Shown here: piece by piece, positions 46,512 to 56,400 of the stretch
How the letters are laid out: every line of letters begins with the position of its first letter
Numbering within the stretch: the first letter of the stretch is position 1
Source of the DNA: Motacilla alba alba
Lineage: Eukaryota; Chordata; Aves; Passeriformes; Motacillidae
Length of the DNA stretch: 64,000 bases
Direction: 5' to 3'
Assembly: GCF_015832195.1 (NCBI RefSeq)
Contig: NC_052032.1
Location: forward strand, 316,618-380,617
Translations under genes and position numbers: made by a program
Notes under the pieces: generated by a model
What the model saw: only the letters and a program-made list of their open reading frames with translations
Databases searched by the model: none
Told to the model about the DNA's origin: nothing

Positions 46512-48940
46512 GCCAGGCGTTGCAGGGGGCCCCAGGGAGCCAACCCTGCCTCCCCCCGTGCCGTTATGCAAGCTGGAGCAGGACAGAGCACTGAAGCCAA
46601 AGGGCAAGCAGGGGATCCTGTGAACGCTTCCCTCCTGTTGATATGACATATTTGCTCCAGGGTGCCAAACTGCCCTGCAGTGAAAACAGCCAGCGGCCAG
46701 CACAGTGGCTGCCCTGCCCCCAGCGCTGCCGGGCTGGGGCCAGGAGCAGCCTATGGAGAGGGGCCAGCGCTGCCCCATCCACAGAGGGTGGCCTCACTCG
46801 GACCCAGAGTGGGCTTCAGTGAGATGGAGGAAATGTCCAGTGCCTGCCAGGTCCCAACCCAACCCACAGGACGTGACACCTGCGTGTGCTCCTGCAGGAC
46901 GCCCTGCTTTGCCTTGAATCAAGTACCTGCATCACCCAAGGAAGTATCTCTGCTGGCCTTAGCACCCTTGGAGTGCGTCCCACTGGTGAGCCGGGGAGCC
47001 CCATGTTCAGCTCCCTGGGGACCAGCATGCAGCCAGATGCACCCTAGAACTTGACACCCCACCCGCCCCACCACACTGCACCTTTTGACAAGAGGGGCTG
47101 GAGATGCTCTCCCCCGTGGTTTGGGGTCACCAGTGGGTACTAAGGTGCCCCCCCTCAATCTGGGGACGCCCCTGCAGGGTGAGGACAGGGGATGTATGCT
47201 AGGTGCCACAGCAACGCCCATGGATCTGGCAGGGTTTGGGCAGGGCTGGCCATGCCGAGCAGAGCCCCAGCCCCGCGGCGCAGCCCTGCCAAGGTGCTTT
47301 ACGTAAGGAGCATGTTTTCAGACCAGCTGGTTTTCCCCTGGCAGCTCCCTGCACATTCCCTTCCCCGCGCCCCGCTGTGAGGCCGCCCTGCCCTGCACAC
47401 CCCGCGCCTGCCCGGCCCCGCGGATTTATGAAAACAAAACAAAAGCTGAGCAGGCAGGACTGGACATCACGAGAGCCTGGCTGGGGTGTCATATGCTGGG
47501 CTGGGGCTCAGTTTCCCCTGGAGCTCACCCTCAGGGTTCTGGGGGGAACTCTCTCCATCGGGCACAGAGGCAGGGCACACCCGGGGTGTCACTGGCACTG
47601 GCACTGCGGCAGGAACATAAGGTGCCCTCTGCTGCCAGGTACCCCCAGCTCCCTGCCCAGGTGCAAGGAGGGGGTGCCCGATGGATATCCGGGTGGTGCT
47701 CGACTGTCCTGGGGGTGGCAAAGCTGGGAGCCAGCCAAGGACCTTGATGGCAAAGCTGGAGCAGTTGGGGGCATAGGGGAACACCAACGGTGGCAAGGGG
47801 CAGAAAGAGCAGGCCTGGGGGCAGGACGGGGTATCTGGGCTGGGTACAGACGCTTGGGCATAACCTGGGTGTTTGCACCCAGAAATGGTTTAGCCCCAAC
47901 GATGGATGGGCTGAGCTGGTATGAAGGGTGTGGAGAATCCTTGGGGACCAGCCCAGCTCCCCGGGGCTCTCCCCTTACTCCCTGTCCCATGCAGCCACTT
48001 CGGGGTGCAGGTAAAATGAGCGGGATCCACCACAGCCCAGCTCTGTCAGGCTCGGGGGGCAGCCGGGCTGGACACGGCTGCCCCGCACCTGGGTGGTGGG
48101 AGCAGGGGCTGGCTCTGGGCACGTGGCTTCCCTTACATAATTCCCTGATAAACAACATGTGTTACCAGTTCCCGCTAGGATTGCAAAATGCTGCTGCTGG
48201 GGACAGAGGGCTGCTCCCCCCCCGCGGGGGCTGCGGGAGGGGGAGGATGGGGCCCCGCACCTGCCTGCTGCCGGGCCGCTCCCTGTCCCCTCCTGAAGCC
48301 AGTGGCAATGGCCACTTGCAATATGTGGCAGGACTGCCTTGGCCAGGCTCCACACACAGGAAGAAGGGGTCGGATGAGAGGCTGCAGCATTAACCCTGCA
48401 GCCCCCCCAGTCCCCTGCCTGTCTCTCTGAAAAGTGCTGGCTGTGCAGGCAGGAGTCCAGTGCGGGCAGCAGCCCCTCAGGGAATGAACTCTGCACGGCT
48501 GGGGCAGGGGAACGGGGTGTTTCCCAGTGCTGGAGATGAGAAGCAGGATTGTAGGACTAAGATTTCCTCCCCTGGGGTCCCCGAGTGATCTCACAGCTTG
48601 TTGGGGGAAAAGGCAGATGCTGTGCTCTCCCTCAACGCCGTTAAGTCCATGCTCCCCGTGACCCCAGGCATGGTGCTGTTCCCCTCAGTGCTGGGCCCTC
48701 CCTTGCCCCTGCCAGCTGGACCAGAAACCACCACAATTCTGCCCTGCTGTCCCATGGCCGAGGAAGGCTCACAGAGAAGATGGCAGGGGTCTGCATGGAA
48801 GGGGGCTGCACAGTCCCCCAACACCCCCATGGCACCCCCCAGCCAGAAGCACATGCCCAAGGCACTGGCAGCCCATGGTGGAGGCAGTGCTGGCCTGGCT
48901 GCGGCAGACCAAGAGGTGACTGGCCTGTACACAGACTCTT
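46512..48940. other. Spacer between C8G and PTGDS, no gene recognised
   Basis: Mammals carry LCN12 at this position as I recall. I looked for GxW-type lipocalin exons and the TDY motif on both strands and found none. The part at about 47240-47430 is CpG-richer. A long plus-strand open frame here has no homology that I can see. Confidence 0.6.
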
Positions 48941-48950
48941 CTTTGAGGTG

Positions 48951-48956
48951 TTTATT
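48951..48956 (-). terminator. Poly(A) signal of C8G
   Basis: AATAAA on the minus strand, about 195 bases beyond the stop codon. No closer signal is seen. Confidence 0.7.
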
Positions 48957-49149
48957 GGGGTGTTGCTGGGTCCTGCAGGAGAGTGGAGCACAGAGCAGAG
49001 GGGGGACACAAGCTGGGGGGGCACAGAACAAGGACAAACGCAGCTGCCAGCACAGCTGGAGGGGCTGAGGAGTTCAGGTCTGTGTGGCCATGGGCAGCTG
49101 GCTGAGGTGAGGGCTGAGCTCTGGGTCCCCCTGGCAACTCCATCTGCAC

Positions 49150-52100
49150 CTACAGCTTCGTTTCTGGAAGGAAGAGAAGTGCTGAGGGGCTGGGGGGGGG
49201 GGGGGGGTGTCCATGCCCAGCACCAGGGCTGGAGACCTACCTCTGCCTCGCCAAGCACCAATGACAAGTGATGGAGCTGTCCCCAGGGACCTCAGCCTTC
49301 TCCCCAGGGTGCCCCTGTGCCAGGACATCTCATCCTAGGTCAGCCCTCATCCCAGGAAACACCAATATAGTTCCATCAAGCCCAGTCTGACCCATGTGGG
49401 GGGTGAGTGGGGTTTGCTTTGCCACGATGTGCCTGATGCCCATCCTGAGTGACAGTTTGCCACACAAGGCCACAGGCTCTGTTCTGGGGAATGGTCTGGC
49501 ATGGTCCGTCCCGTGCCAGCCCAGCCCTCCCACATTCCTAGGGCAGGGCCACGCAGCCACGGTGCTGCGTGGATCTGGCCCAGTGTGCCCAGCCCACTGT
49601 CAGGACAGGGACACCCAAGTGGTGCCCAGTGTGGGACCAAGCCTGGAACATGGGGGCACCCGGCGCCATCACTCAGCATCCCCAACTCACCATCGAGGAC
49701 GTGAAACTCATCTGCAGAGTCACAAAATCCTGCAAGAGACAGAACCCGGGGGGATCACTTTGTCTGGGACCTGGCACCCTCCAGCCCTGCACCCCCAGGA
49801 CATTGCAGGGCACAGCCCCATCATTGCATTTTTGTCCCTGGGGGCCCAGAGCATCGGGATGGAACCCACACAGGTCTTCCTGAGGACCGTGTGCCACCCA
49901 CCATAGGTGGGGAAGTAGTAGGTGACATCCTCACTCAGACCCACAGCCCTGATGCGCTGCTCGAACTTGTCCACAATGGCGTCACTGACCAGGCTGGTCC
50001 GTCCTGCATGTGGGGAGACACCATCAGTGGCCGCAGACCCTACCTGGCCCTGGCCCAAAGCCCCCCACGTCCCTACACAAGGCTTAGGGTCCAGGGGGCT
50101 TTCAGCTCAGAGAAGTGGGTTCCCAGTTTCCCCCTCACCTGCTCCCCCACAGCATCTGGGAACAATTCTCTAGCAAGGAGTGATCCCCATTCCAATGCTG
50201 GGTCCTCCAAGGCTTCAGCTGGCCTCTCCAGAGTCCAGCACAGGTTTCCCACCCCTGTCCTTCACCTGCCATGAGACCCCGAGCCCCAGCCTACCATAGA
50301 GCTTAACAGAGATGCTGCGGCCCTTCTGGTAATAGAGGATGAGGAAGCTGCTGGGGTCAGCCTCACCCACCACCACATCCACTTTGCTGCTTTTCCTATG
50401 GCCTGGGAAGGATGAGAGGATAGCCCAGTTAGTCCCGGTCAGTCCTGGTTAGCCCCAGCATCATCCAGGGGCTTCAATTCACCACAAGCTGAGTGTACAA
50501 GGGGTGAAAAACAGAACCAGAGTGGGACAACCCCACAGGCACCAACCCATGGTGTCATTTGTGATGGCATCTGGCACTTAGGGACCCAAGACATAAAATA
50601 CTGGGAGCGCACTGGGAAGAAGGACATTGGTACCAAAACCCTGCTGAGAGCAGGACTGGGGCACTCCAGCAGCCTCCTGCCACCCCAGACCAGTCTCCCT
50701 CACCCTTCAGCAGGAAGTGTCCGGGGGCCTGGGCGGGAAGGTAGTGCTGCCTGATTTCCCAGCACATCCTGTCCCTGCAGGGGAAGAGGAGGAGGAGACA
50801 TCAGTAGAGGCTGTGGAGGATCTTCCTGGATCCCTACCCATCCTGCCGGCCAAGGCACACATGTCTGTTTCCTTGGGACTTTGTTTTTTCCCCAGGGAAA
50901 GATGTCCCAGAACACTGGGGAGACATTGTGAGAGATGCTGAGCCCAAAATCTGCTGATCCCAAGGAGTCCCTGCCACCTCCCTGCAACGCTGAGCCTGAT
51001 CAGGACCTTAGGGTCCATCAGGCTGGGGAAAGTGCTCACAGATGTGCTGAAGGTCCCCATCCTCAGACATGCTGCCCCTAGGATAGTCCTAAGAGCCAGT
51101 CCTGGGCTGGGCAGCCTGGGAGCCACCACATGTCTCAGATTTGCCAGCCTGGCTGTCCTCACACTGACCAGCCTGGGCACCCCCAGCTCAGCCTGGGCTA
51201 GTGGACGTGCAGGTGGCAGAGTGTCCATCATGACCAGGGCTTTGACTACAAAACTCCTTTGAGGGTATCCCACCCACACTTGGTTCTGGGACAGCTCTGT
51301 CTTCTTTGGAGCCTGTGGCCAGGGCACTGCACTGCTTTCAGAGTCCCCATCCCAAGGCACTGGTCCTGTTCTGACCTGCCTGCAGCATCCCTGTCCCTGC
51401 CCTCAGCCCCTGTGTCCGGCATCACTCACAGCTTCCTGAAGGTGCTGATGGCCAGGCTCTGCCCATCCGGGATGGTCATTGTCACTGTCGTGGCCTCCAG
51501 CTGATGGCTGTGCTCTGCCAGGTAGCTGCAGCGGGAGGCCATGCCGACCAGGAACCACTTCCCTGAGAGCTGCATGGCACAGGGGTGGCACCATCTACAG
51601 GGCCACCAGCCTGGGGTGACACCACTCAATCACCCTGAGCACCCTCCCCCTCACTTGTCACCTCTGCCCACAGCCTGTTCCTTGGGAACTGTTCCTGTTC
51701 CAGCCTTGCCCACAGGGCACAACTGGCCTTCAGGAGCTGGTTGGTGGGATGGCAGGGCAGAATGAGCCTGACATGGGGACAGGCTGGGGGTATGTAGGGG
51801 ATGTCCAAGGCACCTGCCCATGGCTCACACTGCCCACAGCACTGCGGGCACCCCAGTGCCACACTGGGTGTGTGCTGGACATCACATTACACTGCAGCCC
51901 CAGCTCGCCCCGCCAGCAGAGCCCTGAGCTCAGCCCAAGCCCCAGAGTGAGGGCGGCTGCACCGGCCCTCCGGCAGCTCCAGATGGGTGAGGACGGGGGT
52001 CCCTGTGAGGCTCTGGCCCCAGTGCCTGCTCTGTGGGCACGTCTGCAGGCAGTGCTGGGGCTGAGCGGGCATCTGGCAGCCCTGGCTGTGTGTGTGGGGC

Positions 52101-52575
52101 ACTGAGGGGCTCGGGCTTGGGGGATGGGCTGGGAGGCTGAGGCCGGGGAGGACAGTGGGGGTCAGACCTGGAGGGGAACACGGGACGGGCTGCAACGGCG
52201 GGCCTGGGGAGGAAGGGCACAGGGGGTCAGCGCTGGACGGGGATGCTGGATGAGGATACAGGAGGATGGGCTGCAAAGCCGGGTCTAGGGGGGACACCAG
52301 ACCCCTCCTCACCGGGGGTCAGGAGCCACCGGGTCTGGAGGGGACATACAAAACAGGAGCCACCGCGGCTCTCTGCAGCCCACCCAAGTGCGGGATCGGC
52401 AGATGACCACAGACCCCTCGGCCCAACCCCTCACCTGGTGGAGGCTGAGAGCCTCCTGAGCCACCACTTTTTCGAGCGTACTCTGGGGAGGGGGCGGCCG
52501 CCGTCTCTGCGCCGCCCTCTGCCCCCGCGCCGTAAGGAGCAGCCCGAGGAGCAGGAGCGCGCGCAGGGCCGCCAT
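49150..52575 (-). CDS. C8G: Complement component C8 gamma chain (complete)
   Basis: Lipocalin subunit of complement C8, disulfide-linked to C8 alpha in the membrane attack complex precursor. Coding exons: 52435-52575, 51430-51569, 50704-50774, 50295-50402, 49902-50003, 49691-49729, 49150-49163. All junctions are GT/AG, giving 204 residues (human 202). The ATG at 52575 opens a leucine-rich signal peptide followed by an arginine/proline-rich segment (AAQRRRPPPPQST), as in human. The GxW region is LSGKWFLVGMASRC. C57 here aligns with the human cysteine that bonds C8 alpha. Diagnostic blocks are QSLAISTFRKL, CWEIRQHYL, YYFPTYGFCDSADEFHVLD and VSDAIVDKFEQR. The second-region aspartate-tyrosine motif is altered (VVVGEADPSSFLILYY). 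The protein ends DETKL with the stop in exon 7. It is the first gene of the cluster and is divergent from FBXW5. Confidence 0.95.
49192..49207. repeat. Homopolymer G16 (C16 in the C8G transcript)
   Basis: Sixteen consecutive G on the plus strand, inside C8G intron 6. In transcript sense it is a C16 tract ending about 28 bases before the exon 7 acceptor. Confidence 0.9.
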
Positions 52576-53107
52576 GCGCTGGTGTGCGAGGCCGGCACTG
52601 CCGGGAAGCGGCGGGGCCAGGCGGGCAGGGTCGGGAGCCAGAAGCCCTGGTGGCAGCTGGACGGGGTCATCGCCGGGGTCAGCGCGGGGCCGGGCTGGAG
52701 CGCAGAGAGCGGGCCCGGACAGGGCCGGCACAGGGCCCACAGGGCGGAGGAGGGGCCGGGCCGGGGGGCTCCCGGGCCGGGCTGGGGCTGTTCGGAAAGG
52801 GGCGCGGCTCACGGGACGCGGGCGTGTCGCGCGGGGGCGCTGTCGGGGCGCGGCGCGCGGGGGCGCTGTCGGGGCGCGGCGCGCGGGGGCGCGGTCTGGC
52901 CGGGCGGGGCGGGGCAGCGCCGCCGCTGCGGGGGCACTCGTGAGCGATCGCGCCGCGCTCGGCTCGCTGCGTCTGGCACGCTGCGGGAAGTTCTGTGCTC
53001 GAGCCGTCGGGGCTGCGGCCGGACGCGCCGGGTGATTGGCCGGCGGGGGAGGGCCGGCAGCGCCGGCCGGAAGTGGCGCGGCGGGGCGGGGGAGCGGAGC
53101 CGCCGAG
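52576..53107. promoter_or_regulatory. Shared CpG-island promoter between C8G and FBXW5
   Basis: Very CpG-dense sequence between two divergent genes. It holds ATTGG (inverted CCAAT box) at 53036-53040 and CCGGAAGTG, an ETS/GABP site, at 53067-53075, plus several GGGCGGGGC boxes. FBXW5 should start close to the ETS site, because a splice donor (GAG then GTGCGG) follows at 53108. There is no TATA box on either side. The C8G start is inferred to lie just above 52575. Confidence 0.78.
52829..52892. repeat. 26-base tandem repeat in the C8G/FBXW5 promoter
   Basis: The unit starts GCGCGGGGGCGCTGTC and recurs at 52829, 52855 and (partial) 52881, an exact 26-base period over about 2.5 copies. Confidence 0.88.
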
Positions 53108-53109
53108 GT

Positions 53110-53335
53110 GCGGGGGGACAGCGGGGACACCGGGCCCGGCGCGGGGGGACACCGGGCACGGCGCGGGGGGGACACCGGGCCCGGCGCGGGGGGGACACCG
53201 GGCCCGGCGCGGGGGGACACCGGGCACTGCGCGGGGGGGACACCGGGCACGGCGCGGGGGGGACACCGGCCATGGAGGACGCCGGGGAAACCGGGCACGG
53301 CGAGGGGGGGGACACCGAGCACGGCACGAAGGGAG
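53110..53335. repeat. GC-rich minisatellite in FBXW5 intron 1
   Basis: About nine to ten copies of a 22-23 base unit of the form GGGGGACACCGGGCACGGCG. It fills most of the 316-base intron between the non-coding first exon (donor at 53108) and the acceptor before 53424. Each unit carries a run of five or more G. Confidence 0.92.
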
Positions 53336-53444
53336 CAGCGGGCAAGGCTCGGGGGGGCCGCGGGCCCTCGGCGGGTGCAGGTCTCCGTTCCGGGCCTGAC
53401 GCCGGCACCGCGCTCGTTTCCAGGCGCGGCGGCAGAATGACACG

Positions 53445-56400
53445 ATGGACGCGGGCTGCCCCCGGCTCCCAGACACCGTCCTGTTCGAGATCTTTCTGTA
53501 CCTGGACCACGCCGACGTGCTCTCGGTGGGCCTTGTCTGCCAGCAGTGGCGCGCCGTGGCTCGCGACGAATTCCTGTGGAAGGAGCTTTTCTACCGCTAC
53601 TACCGCGTGTCCCGGGATGTGCCTCGGCACCCAGGTGCGCTCTGGGGCACGGGGCTGATCCCGGGGGGCGGCACCAGCCGTGAGCCCGGGACGGAAACTG
53701 CACTCCCCCCACTCTGCCCGCCGCTGTCGGGTGGTGGAACCCCTGAACCGCGTTGCCTCAGCTGTGTCACAGTGTCGTGGGCTGAGATGTGAATGGGAAG
53801 GGCTCTGGGTCTGCCCAGACCCTTCAGAAATGGGGATCAAAGGGCTGAAAATGCTTTGCCTTTCCCTTCTTTTCACAGAAGGAAGGTTTCCCGAGCTCTC
53901 TGGGCAGGTGCTCTCTGTAGCTGCTGTCCAAGGAGATCCCGGGAGCTGCAGTGAGTCACCACATGCTGCTGCATCCCAGCCTTCATGGGATCTGTGGAAT
54001 CACTGCTAGCTTGGCCTTTCTGGGAATTGGCAGCCCCTCTGCTGCAGCTCTGTCCCTTCTCCAGCTGGAGCAGGCACTGCCACAGCACTGTTGGCTGCTT
54101 CGAGGGTCCCAGGGGCTGGGCTGTGTAGGGACACCCGTGCCTGTCTGGCAGATGTGTGCCCCTGTGACAGCACTGGGGACATGTGCTGAGTCAGCAGCTG
54201 CCCTACAGCACCAGGGCAGGTTGGCCTTGATCTGGGCTCACAACAGGAGCTGACAGAGCCTGGCAGGGCTGTCCCTGGCCGAGCGGTCTGAAGGCTTGGG
54301 GGTGGCAGTCGTGTGATCACAGGCTCTGCTCTCTGCTGAGCATCCAGTGCTGAAGCAGTTTGGTGCAGTCTGGAAGGATGAGCTGGCTCTGTCACACCAG
54401 CTGGGACTTGGCACCAGGAGCCCTTGCTGCCCAGGGGGGTTTCTCTCCAAGCAGCCCACTCCCGGTGTGTTGTGGGGCGCGGGAGGGCTGTGCAGGGGGC
54501 CCCTGCTGTGGCTGAGGGAAATGGATCCTGGGTTGTGAGTTGCAGTGGCTACAGAAGGGCAGGAAGAAATGCCAAGGATCAGGCAGTGGGAGCTGATCTC
54601 CTTGCAGTAGGAACACCACTGCAGAAGGGCTCTTGGGGGAGGTGGATGTCAATGGGATTCCTCCAGGCTATGTGACTTTGCTCTTGCAGACCCTGGGAGT
54701 TCCGTGGGGCTGAGGATGTTCTCTTTAGGGTTTTTCTGAAGCCTTTTGACCAGGCTCGTTCCCTCCCAGCCTCCTGGAGCTGCTTAGTCAGCTGCCAGCC
54801 CTGTTCTTGAGCACTAATTAGGATCAAACAGTTGGTGTAGCTCAGTAATGTATTCAGGCTCCTCCCTGGCTGCTGGAGCTGTGGGCACCCTGCACAAGGC
54901 AGCAGGACAGGGACAGCTGGCAGGCGTGGGCAGGGGCTGGAGCATGAGTTTGGGCAGCCCCATGGTTAGAGGAATGGTATCCAGTGGGTCTGTAAGATGA
55001 AATGTTGGGTTTGCTTGACCAGATGGGGCCTACCCAGGCTTTTCCCATCTGGATGGCTAGGACCAGGAGGTTTGGAGAGGGGGTTGAAGCCTTGAGCAGC
55101 AGTGAGATGTGCTGGCAGCAAGCTGGTCCCTGCCTGCAGGTGCAGGTGCCTCCTGGGCTGCAGTGTGTTCCAAAAATCCTTCAGTCCTGTTCAGTGTCAC
55201 TAGGAAAGTTGGCCCTTATCCATGTACATGTCTAATCCTCTTTGCTTTTCTGGGATTTGCTGCTACAAGAAGTCTGTAGGCTGCCTGGCTGGGCCTTTCA
55301 TTAAAAGTTCTCTTTATTTGTTTTTTATTGTCCATCAGTAAGACTCCCATGAGTGTGCCCCAGGCTGTGCTCAGCACATTATGCCCAGCTTCTGTTTTTC
55401 TGTTTCATTTTTTCAAGTCTCTTACCTCACAGAGATGTTTTTTTTCCCTGGTCTCAGACCCTTTCTGGAGCCTTCTTAATTCTCTAGACAAGACAGAGGT
55501 AATCAGTGCAGAGCTGGGTATGGTGAGGAGCAGCTTCCCAGCCTCCCTCTTGTCCCACCTGGTTGATTTGGTTGTGCTGGCGCACATGTTCCTTCTCAGG
55601 ACTGTTTTGGTCTGACAGCCAGCATCTCTGCCCGGGCTGTTCCAGCAGGGGCTGTGCTGGTTTGGAAAGCAGAAGTGTGGTGTGGAGCTGTGTGTGTACT
55701 GGAAGAAAGGGGTTTTTGTTTGTGGGTGTAGGGAAGCTGTTGAGGAAAATGCTGAGGGCTGGGAGCTGAGCTGCAGCCCTGGGTTGGTGCCCCAGCAGAG
55801 CTCCTGGCCTTGCTCGCAGGAGCCAGGACTGGTTTATTAAAGCCTGATGCCATGTTTAGCCCAGCTCTTCTTCCCTCCACTCACACTTCTGTCCCGTGTC
55901 CCTGCTCTGTGCTGCAGGTGCTGTCTCATGGTACGATGAGTTCCAGAGGCTCTACGACACTATCCCTTGTGTGGAGGTGCAGGCTCTGAAGGAGCATAGT
56001 GACCAAGTTTTGCACCTGAGCTTCTCCCACTCTGGCTGCCTGTTTGCATCGTGCTCCAAAGACTGCACGGTCAAGGTAAAGTGGTAGGTGCCCTGTCCAG
56101 CTGTTGCAGCCTTGGTCCAGTGGGGCTTAGCCCTGAGCAGCCTTTGGGGAGTCTGTGGAGAGGTTTGACCAGATGTCCCTGGATTTGGGCTGGTTCCTGT
56201 GGGTGCTGAGCTGTCTTCTAAGCCACTGAACTAATGGCTCTTGCAAATGTACCCTTGAGGGCTGTGTGTTCTAGCTCCAGCCTGAGTGTGTGTGCAGGTG
56301 GCCGAGGTGCTTTGCTTTGTAGGTGCAGATCAGTGTCCTGTTGTGCCCTGGGTCTGATGAAGACTGGGGAGATAATGATCCACTGCAGTGGATCATGTCT

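Noticed and set aside
47203..48393. 396-codon open frame on the plus strand between C8G and PTGDS
   Set aside because: No domain, signal peptide or splice structure, and composition is typical of GC-rich intergenic DNA. No lipocalin motif supports an LCN12 remnant.
52243..53712. Very long open frames on both strands (471 and 467 codons)
   Set aside because: They arise from the CpG island and its GC-rich repeats, where stop codons are rare. They overlap both real first exons out of frame or through splice sites, and their peptides are low-complexity Gly/Arg/Pro.
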